Positions 7,714-16,823 of a stretch of 64,000 nt of DNA are shown one piece after another. The stretch is from the NCBI GenBank assembly GCA_002342805.1, contig DDQW01000080.1, positions 137,046 to 201,045 on the forward strand, written 5' to 3'. The notes below the pieces were generated by a model, which saw nothing but the letters and a program-made list of their open reading frames with translations, ran no database searches and had not been told where the DNA came from. The number at the start of each line of letters is the position of its first letter. The stretch's first letter is position 1. Source of the DNA: Clostridiales bacterium UBA2432 (lineage in GTDB: Bacteria > Bacillota > Clostridia > Lachnospirales > Vallitaleaceae). A program made the translations under genes and the position numbers.

Positions 7714-8591
7714 ACATCTCCTTGTATAGTCTTTAAAATTTCTTCAAGCGCCCTATATTGCATTTCAAAACCTTCTTCACCTGACTTAGCCTTATTACTT
7801 TTTATGACCTCTGCAGAATCCTTATTCTCCAAGTCTTTCAGTGAATCAAAAATAACTAGATGGGGTTCGAGGGTCAAAAAGCCTTCATAGCCTTCAGCGA
7901 TAAAATCTGCCAAAAGTTCTTGAATCTTTCCGTCACCGGTCCCACATAAGACGTTATCTCCATCCGTATAGACCGCATCCTTGATATGAATATAAACGGT
8001 GTTGTCTTTGAGCAATTCATAGCAGATTCTTGTATCTTCTTGGCATTGAACAAAGTTTGCAAAATCAAAAATTCCTTTGAAATTAGGCGAATCAATGGCG
8101 TCGAGTAGGTCCTTACATCGTCGTCCAATATCTCCATAAATATCCTTTTCATTTTCGTGAAGTAATACTACGTCATATTCTTCTGCAATGGTCACAAACT
8201 CCTGCATTTTTCGAATAACGACTTCTTTAAAATCATCCGGATTTTTACCTTGCGGAATAAAAAAACTAAATATACGTATATAGTCACATTCAAAGAGCTT
8301 ACACGCTTGACAAAGTCTTACCAGCATTATTTTTTGTTGTTCAAACGCTTCTTCATCCTCTACATCAATCTTACCAATCGGAGAACCAATCGATGAGATT
8401 TTAATCTTACCGGCTTCAAGTCTAGGCTGGATATTTGTACGTATCTCTTCAAGTGTATAATCACCGATATTTCTACCGTCCACACCACGAATGGACATGT
8501 AGTCTATTTCTAATTTATTCAATTCTTGAATTTGCTTTGAAAAATCACTCGATATTTCGTCGGCAAATCCCGAAATAAGTAATGTGTTCAT
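7710..8591 (-). CDS. Sugar phosphate isomerase/epimerase, TIM barrel
   Basis: A second AP-endonuclease-2-type barrel (293 residues), distinct from the one at 5841-6707. Likely metal ligands lie in VLLHENEKD, GIFDFANFVQ, YIHIKDAV and LTLEPH. The N-terminus LLISGFADEIS is typical of proteins that act beside Gfo/Idh/MocA oxidoreductases. The ATG at 8591 has AAGGAGG. It is translationally coupled to the oxidoreductase gene that follows. Probable role: isomerisation, epimerisation or elimination on an oxidised (keto) sugar made by the neighbouring dehydrogenases; the substrate is unknown. Confidence 0.85.
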   Translation of the reverse strand: MNTLLISGFADEISSDFSKQIQELNKLEIDYMSIRGVDGRNIGDYTLEEIRTNIQPRLEAGKIKISSIGSPIGKIDVEDEEAFEQQKIMLVRLCQACKLFECDYIRIFSFFIPQGKNPDDFKEVVIRKMQEFVTIAEEYDVVLLHENEKDIYGDIGRRCKDLLDAIDSPNFKGIFDFANFVQCQEDTRICYELLKDNTVYIHIKDAVYTDGDNVLCGTGDGKIQELLADFIAEGYEGFLTLEPHLVIFDSLKDLENKDSAEVIKSNKAKSGEEGFEMQYRALEEILKTIQGDV

Positions 8592-8616
8592 TTAAACGCC
8601 TCCTTAATTCATGTTC

Positions 8617-9771
8617 TTAATGGCTACCTTTTAGATCAAAGACAACTTCTTCCACTTTTTTTGAATAGGTCGATTGTTGAATCTTTTCTTGAAGGCGTTC
8701 ATAATATAACGTTCCATCAACCGGAAGCTCAACCCAATCATCCAACCAGTCTGACAGATGAATGGCATTGCTGATGGTTAAGCCATAAATCCCTTCATTT
8801 CCCGGTGCCAATAAGTCCGTTCCATCTAGAATCGCATCGGTAAAGTTCTGCATGATGCCTACGTGTTCTGTCGCTTTTCCTTCAACCGGTATAGCACATG
8901 TCCAATTTTCCGGTGGTCTAAATCCTTCCGGCGTTGTATCGCTATGTTGGCGAGTTCCTACTCTATTGCGATAGAAGGTCATGGTATTATCTTCAATGAC
9001 AAGTTTTCCCATATCTCCAGATATCTCCAAACGATTCGTTCCCGGTGCCTCACCTGTTGATGTTATGAAAAGACCAGTCGCGCCATTTGCATACTCAAAA
9101 AATGCCGTTACATCATCTTCCACTTCAATGTTGTGAAATTTGCCATAATCGCAAAATCCGCGAATACGTTTTGGCATACCGCATATCCATTGAATCATGT
9201 CAAGCTGATGGGGACATTGATTAAGGAGAACGCCACCACCTTCACCTTCCCAGGTCGCGCGCCATCCACCAGAATCATAGTATCGTTGAGACCGGAACCA
9301 ATTTGTAATGGTCCAGTTGACACGTACAAGCTCTCCCAGTTCACCGGATTGAATGAAATCCCTTGCCTTTTGGTAGATTGGGTTGGTGCGTTGATTATAC
9401 ATAATAGCAAACACTTTACCTGATGTTTGAGCCTTTTGATTGAGTTCTTCAACTGCCTTTGTATAAACACCAATGGGTTTTTCCACAAGAATATGAAGAC
9501 CTTTGTCAATTGCTTCCATCCCCATCACCGGATGGTCATAGTGGGGCGTCGCAATTAAAACAGCATCCATATCGTGGTCTAAAAACTCAATATATTCCTT
9601 GTAATAACTGAGTTTCTCTCCGTGTTTTTCTTGAATTGCTTTTAACCTTTGTTCATTTATATCGCAGACAGCCACAAGTTCACAGCGGTCTACATGTCCT
9701 TCCATTAAATGTCGCACATGGCTTGACCCCATATTTCCAACGCCTACAATACCCAGACGAATCTTATCCAT
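8617..9771 (-). CDS. Gfo/Idh/MocA family oxidoreductase
   Basis: The start MDKIRLGIVGVGNMGSSHV has the Rossmann GxGxxG-like loop, and HILVEKPIG is the catalytic-lysine signature. The C-terminal domain includes GEGGGVLLNQCPHQLDMIQW, the usual substrate-site helix. Length is 384 residues, normal for the family. I chose the ATG at 9771 (AAGGAG, 7-base spacing); an open extension upstream runs into the promoter region and does not look coding. It is the first gene of the operon opposite the divergent AraC gene, and differs enough from the enzyme at 6700-7713 to suggest different steps rather than a recent duplication. Confidence 0.88.
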   Translation of the reverse strand: MDKIRLGIVGVGNMGSSHVRHLMEGHVDRCELVAVCDINEQRLKAIQEKHGEKLSYYKEYIEFLDHDMDAVLIATPHYDHPVMGMEAIDKGLHILVEKPIGVYTKAVEELNQKAQTSGKVFAIMYNQRTNPIYQKARDFIQSGELGELVRVNWTITNWFRSQRYYDSGGWRATWEGEGGGVLLNQCPHQLDMIQWICGMPKRIRGFCDYGKFHNIEVEDDVTAFFEYANGATGLFITSTGEAPGTNRLEISGDMGKLVIEDNTMTFYRNRVGTRQHSDTTPEGFRPPENWTCAIPVEGKATEHVGIMQNFTDAILDGTDLLAPGNEGIYGLTISNAIHLSDWLDDWVELPVDGTLYYERLQEKIQQSTYSKKVEEVVFDLKGSH

Positions 9772-9811
9772 ACTATTTCTCCTTTTCTTATCTAAGACAT
9801 TCATATATACT

Positions 9812-9847
9812 ATGGTATAAGGATTCAATTGTTTTTTCCATGGTATA
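9812..9847. promoter_or_regulatory. Direct repeats in the divergent promoter region, likely AraC operators
   Basis: The octamer ATGGTATA occurs at 9812-9819 and again at 9840-9847, with starts 28 bases apart, in the 119-base gap between the divergent oxidoreductase and AraC genes. Directly repeated half-sites are typical of AraC-family binding. No strong -35/-10 pair is visible for either direction. Confidence 0.45.
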
Positions 9848-9890
9848 TCTTGTGAATAACTTTGCAAATATTGTGATAATGGAGGATATT

Positions 9891-10754
9891 ATGAAAAATG
9901 AGGCAGCATTATACCAAAACACAGAACCTTTTTTTGTTGGCGAATACTTGACAGATTCATGCAATGTTGATATCCACTTGCATAGCGCTTACGAAATTTT
10001 TATGGCAACCACCAATAATGTTCGCTATCACATTGAAGGGCGTACTTATGATTTGCAACGTGGTGATATCATTATCACAAATAATTCAGAAATTCACCGT
10101 CCAACACTTACGAACACTTCCCCTTATGGACGAAAATTTATTCTCTTTAATCCCAGTAGCTTTTTATCCTATATTCATGATCAGTATCCATTATTCGATG
10201 CTTTTACCCGAAGAAAAAAAGGGCATGCAAACCACCTACGCCCTCTTAAGAAAGATCAATGTGAAGTTGAAGCCTTACTTGATAAACTCTATCTAATCAA
10301 TTCAGAAAATGATGCAAAGTCAAAACTCGCCTCTTATGTTTATGCCTTGGAACTCTTTTTAAAAATAGACACCATCTATAAGTATTGTTATGTAAACAGC
10401 TTGGTTCAAAGCGAAGAAGGCACCATTGACATACGCATCCAAAAGGTTCTAGATGATTTAAACGAAAATTTTTGCGCGGCGTTTGACCTTGAAGTCCTTG
10501 CCAAGAAGCATTACATGGATAAATATTATATGTCACATCTTTTTAAGAGCGAAACCGGATTCACAATTATGGAATATATTCAATCCCGCCGAATAATGTA
10601 TGCCAAGAATTTGATTGTCTCTGAGAAACTTACTCTAGAGGAAGTGAGTCAAAAATGCGGGTATAATGATTATTCCAATTTTTATAAAACCTTCAAAAAA
10701 CTGATTCGAATGTCACCTAGGGACTATGCCCAAAGAGCCATTGGTCAAATATAA
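9891..10754 (+). CDS. AraC-family transcriptional regulator with cupin sensor domain
   Basis: The N-terminal half (about residues 10-150) is an AraC-type cupin: LHSAYEIFMA and GDIIITNNSEIH are recognisable strands. The C-terminal ~105 residues carry two helix-turn-helix motifs, ending with GYNDYSNFYKTFKKLIRMSP, the family signature. The ATG at 9891 has GGAGG 5 bases upstream; earlier in-frame starts lie in the promoter region. It is divergent from the Gfo/Idh-isomerase operon and is the likely regulator, acting at the ATGGTATA repeats. The ligand is probably a sugar; which one cannot be told. Confidence 0.88.
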   Translation: MKNEAALYQNTEPFFVGEYLTDSCNVDIHLHSAYEIFMATTNNVRYHIEGRTYDLQRGDIIITNNSEIHRPTLTNTSPYGRKFILFNPSSFLSYIHDQYPLFDAFTRRKKGHANHLRPLKKDQCEVEALLDKLYLINSENDAKSKLASYVYALELFLKIDTIYKYCYVNSLVQSEEGTIDIRIQKVLDDLNENFCAAFDLEVLAKKHYMDKYYMSHLFKSETGFTIMEYIQSRRIMYAKNLIVSEKLTLEEVSQKCGYNDYSNFYKTFKKLIRMSPRDYAQRAIGQI

Positions 10755-10770
10755 GGTAACATGATATAAT
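10741..10770 (+). promoter_or_regulatory. Promoter of the acylphosphatase gene
   Basis: TTGGTC (10741-10746), an 18-base spacer and a perfect TATAAT (10765-10770), 43 bases before the acylphosphatase ATG. It overlaps the last codons of the AraC gene. Confidence 0.5.
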
Positions 10771-10812
10771 ATTTTGAACAGATCAATCAATTTCGTTAAA
10801 AGGAGGCGAATT

Positions 10813-11085
10813 ATGCGAACTGTACATATCTTTGTTGAAGGCCGAGTCCAAGCCGTTGGCTTTCGCTATTATACCTTGACTCAAGCACAATCTATCGGTG
10901 TCAAGGGTTGGGTTAAAAACAAAGACGACGGCCGAGTCGAAATTATTGCCCAAGGTGGCGAAGAGTCCGTGAAATCGTTTATTCATGCAGTCAAAAAAGG
11001 CCCTCGCTTTTCACACGTTGAAGACGTGAAAGTTGAGGACCTTGACAATTCGACTGAATATCGATCTTTTGAAATTACATACTAA
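10813..11085 (+). CDS. acyP: Acylphosphatase
   Basis: This 90-residue protein matches acylphosphatases end to end: GRVQAVGFRYY holds the phosphate-binding loop and catalytic Arg, and GWVKNKDDGRVEI holds the catalytic Asn. The enzyme hydrolyses acyl phosphates such as acetyl phosphate and 1,3-bisphosphoglycerate. The ATG at 10813 has AGGAGG 6 bases upstream. It follows the AraC gene with its own likely promoter and converges on the esterase gene, with only 5 bases between stop codons. Confidence 0.93.
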   Translation: MRTVHIFVEGRVQAVGFRYYTLTQAQSIGVKGWVKNKDDGRVEIIAQGGEESVKSFIHAVKKGPRFSHVEDVKVEDLDNSTEYRSFEITY

Positions 11086-11090
11086 TTATT

Positions 11091-11966
11091 CTAATTTTGT
11101 TCTGCCACCCATGTAGCAAATAAATCAATCCATGGTTGGCAGGACTTTTCTATATTTGCATTTCCTGGATGAGCAGTTTCTTCTGTAGCCAGCGCTAAAC
11201 CATGAGAGCCTTTTTGAAAAACATGTAGGTCAAAAGGCACTTCAAATTTTCGAAGGGATCTGGCAAATTCAAGAGCATTTTCCACTGGAACACTGTCATC
11301 TTCAAAGGTATGCCATAAAAATATTGGCGGTACTTTTTCACTTACATGAGCTTCAAGCGCCCCAAACTCCCAGTTAATCTTCTCCTCATTGCCGAATAGA
11401 TTAATCATGGATCCTTCATGTGCAAATTCATTGGACAAAATCACCGGATAAGATAGCATTAAACCGTTTGGCTTCATGTCTTCAGTTGCTAATTCAAGTG
11501 AATCTGATAACCACTGTTCATGATAATAAACGCCATGACTTGCTGCTAAATGACCTCCGGCCGAGAATCCGCCAACGATGATTTTATCCGGATCAAGATA
11601 CCACTCTTTTGCATTTTCACGAATGATGGAGACAGCCTTTGCCACTTGTAATAAAGCTTCCGGAAAGACTGCCGGCTCTACACTATAGTCTAATATAAAG
11701 GCTTGAAATCCGCGGGCATTCATGGCAATTGCAACGGATTCAGCCTCTCTTTTTGACTTAAATCCATATCCGCCACCCGGACAAATCAATACCGACGGAC
11801 GTTGTCTCGTCGGATCTATTTCCTCTGCATTTTCAATAACATAGGTTTTCATCGAGGCTTGATGACTGTCCTTTGATAGACGTTCATCCCAGTATTTGCT
11901 CATATAATCTTGGGGCAAGATCACTTTATCTTTTTCAATGTGAATCCATATCTTTTCATGAATCAT
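11091..11966 (-). CDS. Alpha/beta hydrolase, BD-FAE/acetyl-xylan-esterase-like
   Basis: A 291-residue alpha/beta hydrolase with oxyanion motif CPGGGYGF (residues 62-69), nucleophile elbow GGFSAGG (Ser135), acid Asp223/224 in FEDDSVP and His255 in KGSHGLAL. This is the pattern of the bifunctional feruloyl/acetyl-xylan esterase group that removes acyl groups from plant polysaccharides. There is no signal peptide, so it would act on imported oligosaccharides. It is the last gene on the minus strand after the ABC importer and DUF1456 genes. The start at 11966 has GGAG 11 bases away, a little far. Confidence 0.8.
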   Translation of the reverse strand: MIHEKIWIHIEKDKVILPQDYMSKYWDERLSKDSHQASMKTYVIENAEEIDPTRQRPSVLICPGGGYGFKSKREAESVAIAMNARGFQAFILDYSVEPAVFPEALLQVAKAVSIIRENAKEWYLDPDKIIVGGFSAGGHLAASHGVYYHEQWLSDSLELATEDMKPNGLMLSYPVILSNEFAHEGSMINLFGNEEKINWEFGALEAHVSEKVPPIFLWHTFEDDSVPVENALEFARSLRKFEVPFDLHVFQKGSHGLALATEETAHPGNANIEKSCQPWIDLFATWVAEQN

Positions 11967-11986
11967 GGAATGTAACTCTCCTTAAT

Positions 11987-12568
11987 CTATTCATTTTCTT
12001 TTCTATAGGCAACGGTTAGTCCTTTTAGAAAACTTCGTGCATATTTATCCAAGCATGAACGATAATGTTTATGTCCTTCTTTTCTAAAGAAGGCACTGAG
12101 TTCACTTTTTGATACACTAACACCTGCTTTTTCAAAAATATCTAACATATCATCACTGGTAAGATTAAGTGCAATCTTTAGTTTTTTAAGCATAACATTG
12201 TTACTACTCTTTCCGGCTTTTAAGGTTAATATTTGTTTTGGTTTTTGCCCAGGCTTCGGCTCTTGTCGACCACGCTTAAATATGATGAATCCGTTTAAAA
12301 AAGATTCTAACATATGATTGGTGCATTCCATATGTTCCTCATTTTTCTCATTTTCTTCATCCGCCTTATGGGCTTCTTCTACTTCTTCAATGACACTTCC
12401 ATCTTCTCTATGGGTATCAAAATTATAAATATCCATTGGTTTTGTGAGAATTTTATCTAATTCTTCTTTTGACACTTCAACGTCACCCAATCGAAAGATT
12501 TCAATCATATCCGTATCTTTAATATCCAGTGCATATCTTAAGCGAATCAATATATCATTATTATTCAT
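11987..12568 (-). CDS. DUF1456 (YehS-like) protein
   Basis: Two copies of the DUF1456 repeat are visible: residues 1-75 (NNDILIRLRYALDIKDTDMI, then EVSKEELDKIL) and about 125-193 (LKKLKIALNLTSDDML, then SVSKSELSAFF). This is the layout of YehS. They are joined by an acidic linker rich in Glu. The function of the family is unknown; the helical repeats resemble small nucleic-acid- or protein-binding modules. It lies between the ABC permease and esterase genes and has no clear pathway role. Confidence 0.85.
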   Translation of the reverse strand: MNNNDILIRLRYALDIKDTDMIEIFRLGDVEVSKEELDKILTKPMDIYNFDTHREDGSVIEEVEEAHKADEENEKNEEHMECTNHMLESFLNGFIIFKRGRQEPKPGQKPKQILTLKAGKSSNNVMLKKLKIALNLTSDDMLDIFEKAGVSVSKSELSAFFRKEGHKHYRSCLDKYARSFLKGLTVAYRKENE

Positions 12569-12616
12569 GTGTACCTCAACTCTTTCATTTCAAATATTTC
12601 TTCCATTATAGCATAG

Positions 12617-13492
12617 TTAGCCCTTAACTGCACCAACCATGGTTCCTTTAGTAAAATATTTTTGAACGAATGGGTATAAGACTACCATAGGAATGATAGA
12701 AATAATAATGGTTGCATACACAACCGTTTCAACAGAGTAGCCCATTCTGGCCATTTCTACTGCATCACTAAACTCCGATGTCGCGTTCATTTCAATAATC
12801 ATCTTACGCAACAAGACCTGAAGGGGCACTTTATCTTCATCTCTCAGTAGAATCATGGACCAGAAAAAACCATTCCATTTACTTATAGCGTAGAATAAGG
12901 CAACTGTTGCTAAGCCTGCTTTTGATAAAGGCAAGTATATTGAAGCGAGTATTCTTAAATCATTGGCACCATCAATGGATGCAGATTCTTCAAGGGATTC
13001 AGGCACTGATTCAAAATAGGTTTTCAAAATAATGACATTAAAGGCCACAATGGCAAAACCTATAATCGGTACCGCCCTCGTATTGTATAACCCCAATGAT
13101 CTAAAGTTCAAAAACTCAGGTACTGTTCCGGCTTTAAACCACATGGTTAAGGTAACCATAATTGTAAAGAATTTTCGTCCCATTAGGCGCTGTTTACTCA
13201 ATGCATAGGCTCCGGTCACACTAAAAAACATACAAGTAGCTGTTCCAACAACTGCATAGAAAATCGTATTTCCATAGGCGACCCATAGGCCTCTAAACTC
13301 CATAACTTTACCATATGCACTAAAATTAATATTTTTTGGCAATAGTAAGACTTGCCCTGCCGCAACTGCTTCTCCGTTACTGATGGAGGCAGACAGTACA
13401 TAGACAAATGGATATAATGTAACCAAGGCAATAATACCTAAAACAAGCTTATTTACAATCGAGAAAATCAATTCTCCTTTGCTTTTCTTCAT
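12617..13492 (-). CDS. Sugar ABC transporter permease, LplC/CUT1 type
   Basis: A 291-residue protein with six membrane segments and the ABC-binding EAA loop ESASIDGANDLRILASIYLP (about residues 170-190). The ends GTMVGAVKG and VVLYPFVQKYFTKG are typical of LplC-type permeases. It forms the importer with the permease at 13524-14441 and the lipoprotein at 16824-18458. No ATPase gene is nearby, which is normal for CUT1 systems that share a common MsmX-type ATPase. Confidence 0.9.
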   Translation of the reverse strand: MKKSKGELIFSIVNKLVLGIIALVTLYPFVYVLSASISNGEAVAAGQVLLLPKNINFSAYGKVMEFRGLWVAYGNTIFYAVVGTATCMFFSVTGAYALSKQRLMGRKFFTIMVTLTMWFKAGTVPEFLNFRSLGLYNTRAVPIIGFAIVAFNVIILKTYFESVPESLEESASIDGANDLRILASIYLPLSKAGLATVALFYAISKWNGFFWSMILLRDEDKVPLQVLLRKMIIEMNATSEFSDAVEMARMGYSVETVVYATIIISIIPMVVLYPFVQKYFTKGTMVGAVKG

Positions 13493-13523
13493 AATCCTAT
13501 ACCCTTCCTTTCTATCATGGATT

Positions 13524-14441
13524 CTACCATAGCGAATTTTTGGTTAAATGCTTACTTAATTTGTTGGCACCAACGACAAGAACAAATGCAACCAGTGTCT
13601 CAAAAAGTCCAACTGCTGCCGCCAAATCATATTGGGCATCCACAAGGCCGACGCGATACACATATGAACCTAGAACATCTGCCGTCTCGTAGGTTGCCGG
13701 ATTATATAAAAGTATAATCTTCTCAAAAGACAAGGTTACAAGATTTCCGATTTGTATAATGAACATAATCATAATCGTCGGAAGCAATCCGGGTATGGTT
13801 ACATGAAGAGCTTGTTTGAAACGATTGGCACCATCAATTCGAGCTGCTTCATATAACTGCTGGTCAATACCTGCTAGCGCCGCCAAAAATACGATCGATT
13901 TGAATCCGGCTTCTTGCCAAATCCCCATCCCCACAAAAATACCTCTGAATAATTCCGGTTTAATCAAAAAATAAATGCGTTCAAAGCCAAGTCGTTCAAT
14001 AATAATATTGATTACGCCTGTTGATGGTGATAAAAAATTAATGACAATCCCCGCAACGATAACCGACGATATAAAGTGAGGTAAGTAGGTCGCTGTTTGA
14101 ACAAAACTCTTATACTTCAAATTTTTTATTTCATTTAAGAGTAAGGCTAGCAAAATAGGTGCCGGAAAACCAAACGCTAAAATCATAAGGTTTAGCAAAA
14201 ATGTGTTCCGAATGGTTCGATAAAAATAAGGTCCTGTGAAAAATGTTTTGAAATGCTCCAACCCAACCCAAGGACTATCCGCAATCCCTTTAAATAGACT
14301 GTAATCCTTAAAGGCAATTTGTAATCCATATAGAGGTTTATATTTGAATAATATAACCCATATAATCATTGGTGCCAGTAACAGGTAGAGATAACGATCT
14401 CTGTAAATATTTTTTTTGATTTTTAACATAAATGTAGACAA
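13524..14441 (-). CDS. Sugar ABC transporter permease, LplB/CUT1 type
   Basis: 305 residues, six membrane segments, with the EAA loop YEAARIDGANRFKQALHVTI. The opening (YLYLLLAPMIIWVILFKYKP) and GLQIAFKDY are standard for LplB-type permeases. I chose a TTG start at 14441 because GGAGG lies 9 bases upstream; the in-frame GTG at 14474 has no site. It pairs with the LplC-type gene 31 bases downstream. Confidence 0.9.
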   Translation of the reverse strand: MSTFMLKIKKNIYRDRYLYLLLAPMIIWVILFKYKPLYGLQIAFKDYSLFKGIADSPWVGLEHFKTFFTGPYFYRTIRNTFLLNLMILAFGFPAPILLALLLNEIKNLKYKSFVQTATYLPHFISSVIVAGIVINFLSPSTGVINIIIERLGFERIYFLIKPELFRGIFVGMGIWQEAGFKSIVFLAALAGIDQQLYEAARIDGANRFKQALHVTIPGLLPTIMIMFIIQIGNLVTLSFEKIILLYNPATYETADVLGSYVYRVGLVDAQYDLAAAVGLFETLVAFVLVVGANKLSKHLTKNSLW

Positions 14442-14578
14442 GAATATCCGCCTCCTTTGTTTTATTGATTTCACTATAGCACCCTTTATCTAAAGGATAA
14501 ATCCACACTATATCGAATCATCTACAAAACTTCGAATATCTTGTCTACATTTTATACACTATCTACTTTATTTCATAT

Positions 14579-16744
14579 TTATGACTTAATATTTTTCGCA
14601 TATTCCCCCGGTGAGGTTCCTTCATACTTTTTAAACATGCGAATAAAGGAATTCACATTATAATAGCCAACTTGAATCGCCAAATCTTTGATTTTTATAT
14701 TGGGATTTTCCCGTAAAAACTCCGTTGCTTTTTGGGCTCTATACTTATTTAAATAACTTTTAAAGTTTTCTCCGGTTTCTTTTTTAAATATTGTACTAAA
14801 ATACCCTGTCGAAAGATTCAAATACGAAGATACTTCTTCTAGGGATATATCTTCATGATAGTGCTCTTTAATAAAGCGCATCATTTCTGTCGAATATTCA
14901 ATTGCTTTTGTTTGGGACCTTTTCTTAACAATGTCACAGTAATTTAAGAAAATCACTTTGATATGCTCAAAAAGTTCTCCAACCTCATAACGGCTATTTT
15001 CAAAAACTCGACTCATCTCAAGTTCGTCTTCTTCATTTTTAAATTGTATTTTCAGATGAACGCGACGCATAGTACCAATTAAGGCCATAATTAAGTTTCG
15101 ATGTTCTTGCTCTTTCATCGTTTTTTCAACAAAATTCAACTTATACAAACGCTTGAAAATCTGTTCCACCTGATTATTTTGACCTTGCAGTGTGGATATA
15201 ATCAAATCTCTTTCTAGATCGACCGGATACACATAAGCGTCTGAGCCAAAGAGCTCTTCCATATCTGAACTACTAATAATGGCCCGCTTATCAAAACTTG
15301 ATCGGTAATCTAAAACAGATAAACAGGATTGATAGGATTGATTGAGTTGATATAGATTCTCCACCTGTTCACCGATTATTGCGACAATATCTATACCTTC
15401 ATCGACTTCAATGGCTCCCATCATTTTACTTAACATTTTTTTCAACCTTTTTTCATCCCAATCGGATAGAATCAATCCATAAAGATCATAGTTTAATTCC
15501 GTCAATTCAAAAAAACATCCTTCAATGGTTAATGCCTTTTCTAAAATTGTAAATATACTTTTACTTATACTATTTCTGGCTTCACTTAAATAATTTTCTA
15601 TAGGAGCATCGACTTCTTGAACTTTAAATAGAATGATTTGCGGAGATTGGGATAAGTATTTAAGCTGATACGCACTGATTGCCTTATCGCCATCCGGTTC
15701 TGTAACTAATCCATGAATAAGTTCACGAATAAACTTTGTTCGTAAGTCGACTTTATTCTCATAAATTGTAAGCTTTAATTTTTCATTGGCATGTTTAATA
15801 TCTTGGGTTATCTTTGATAAAAAGGCAAATTCATCATCTTTGGTTCCTTCATCCTCCTCAAAGGATTGCATGATAAATTCAATGGGTCGATACATGGATC
15901 TTGCAAAGAAGACAGCAATAATCGCTCCAATAAAAACAATAAAAATATATAAGAAAATTCCCACGAGGTACTGTTGTATTGCAAAACTTTGTTTTGCATA
16001 CGGCAAATCAATAACATAGATCAAATTGGGAATAATCGTTGATTTTCGTGTAACTTGAATAGATTCCCCTTGGATGATATGCGTATTTTCGACTTTCTCT
16101 TTTTGGTTATCATTTTCACTCAAAACGATGACTTCAAGATGTTCATTCTCCTTAATTGGGTCAATATTTTTTTTAGTTATGGTTTGAATCACTAATAATT
16201 TATTCTTTGTGCTGTATTTATTAACGGTCATAAGAACGATGTTAATATTGTTACTATCATTAAAGATGAAGTAGTCTCTATTTTCACTTGTTTCATAGAA
16301 CTGACGGATAAGCTCCTGTTCGTCATCCGTAAAGGAAAAATTCGAATGAAATTCTTCATGGCTCATGGTTGCCTGATTTGTTATAAATAAATTATCTTCA
16401 TATTTAGTTAATGCTATCCGTGCACCTAAGTCCGAAAACACGGACATATCCCGTCGTAGTTTTTCATGTATTCGGGTAATGGAATAATAATTTCCATCAT
16501 TTATAATATACTCTTTAAAATCGCTGTCTAAGTACAAGGTATCTACATACTTCAATAAACTGGCAACACGTTGGTCTATATTTCTTGCCATTTGATTTGC
16601 ATAATTCACTTTATTATTTAATTCTTGATTCTCCAGATTTTTTTTATTCTGATAGACAAAAAAACTTGTCAAGATAAGCCCATAAACAAGTGTAAAAGAT
16701 ATATATATTAAAAAAAGCCGTTTGAAATACTTTCGTCGAATCAA
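14579..16744 (-). CDS. Membrane-anchored AraC-family regulator with extracytoplasmic sensor
   Basis: A 721-residue protein. A membrane helix lies at about residues 9-30, an extracytoplasmic sensor region at about 35-255, and a second helix at about 258-282 (LVGIFLYIFIVFIGAIIAVF). A cytoplasmic linker follows, then a C-terminal AraC DNA-binding domain (about 615-718), ending with GYYNVNSFIRMFKKYEGTSP. Such regulators typically sit beside LplABC-type transporters and sense extracellular oligosaccharides. Here it is between the binding-protein and permease genes. The start is a TTG with GGGGTG upstream. Confidence 0.9.
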   Translation of the reverse strand: MIRRKYFKRLFLIYISFTLVYGLILTSFFVYQNKKNLENQELNNKVNYANQMARNIDQRVASLLKYVDTLYLDSDFKEYIINDGNYYSITRIHEKLRRDMSVFSDLGARIALTKYEDNLFITNQATMSHEEFHSNFSFTDDEQELIRQFYETSENRDYFIFNDSNNINIVLMTVNKYSTKNKLLVIQTITKKNIDPIKENEHLEVIVLSENDNQKEKVENTHIIQGESIQVTRKSTIIPNLIYVIDLPYAKQSFAIQQYLVGIFLYIFIVFIGAIIAVFFARSMYRPIEFIMQSFEEDEGTKDDEFAFLSKITQDIKHANEKLKLTIYENKVDLRTKFIRELIHGLVTEPDGDKAISAYQLKYLSQSPQIILFKVQEVDAPIENYLSEARNSISKSIFTILEKALTIEGCFFELTELNYDLYGLILSDWDEKRLKKMLSKMMGAIEVDEGIDIVAIIGEQVENLYQLNQSYQSCLSVLDYRSSFDKRAIISSSDMEELFGSDAYVYPVDLERDLIISTLQGQNNQVEQIFKRLYKLNFVEKTMKEQEHRNLIMALIGTMRRVHLKIQFKNEEDELEMSRVFENSRYEVGELFEHIKVIFLNYCDIVKKRSQTKAIEYSTEMMRFIKEHYHEDISLEEVSSYLNLSTGYFSTIFKKETGENFKSYLNKYRAQKATEFLRENPNIKIKDLAIQVGYYNVNSFIRMFKKYEGTSPGEYAKNIKS

Positions 16745-16781
16745 AACATCACCCCACTGATATTATTCATAAAACAGGAAT

Positions 16782-16805
16782 AAGAAGAAGGCTGGCCTTC
16801 TTCTT
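16782..16805 (-). terminator. Hairpin after the binding-protein gene, attenuating terminator or stabiliser
   Basis: Arms AAGAAGAAGGC and GCCTTCTTCTT form 11 perfect pairs around a 2-base loop, 19 bases after the stop of the solute-binding protein. The minus strand continues ATTCCTGTTTT, a weak U-tract. It probably lowers expression of the downstream regulator and permeases relative to the binding protein. Confidence 0.55.
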
Positions 16806-16823
16806 TCATCCTATTTTAATCTA

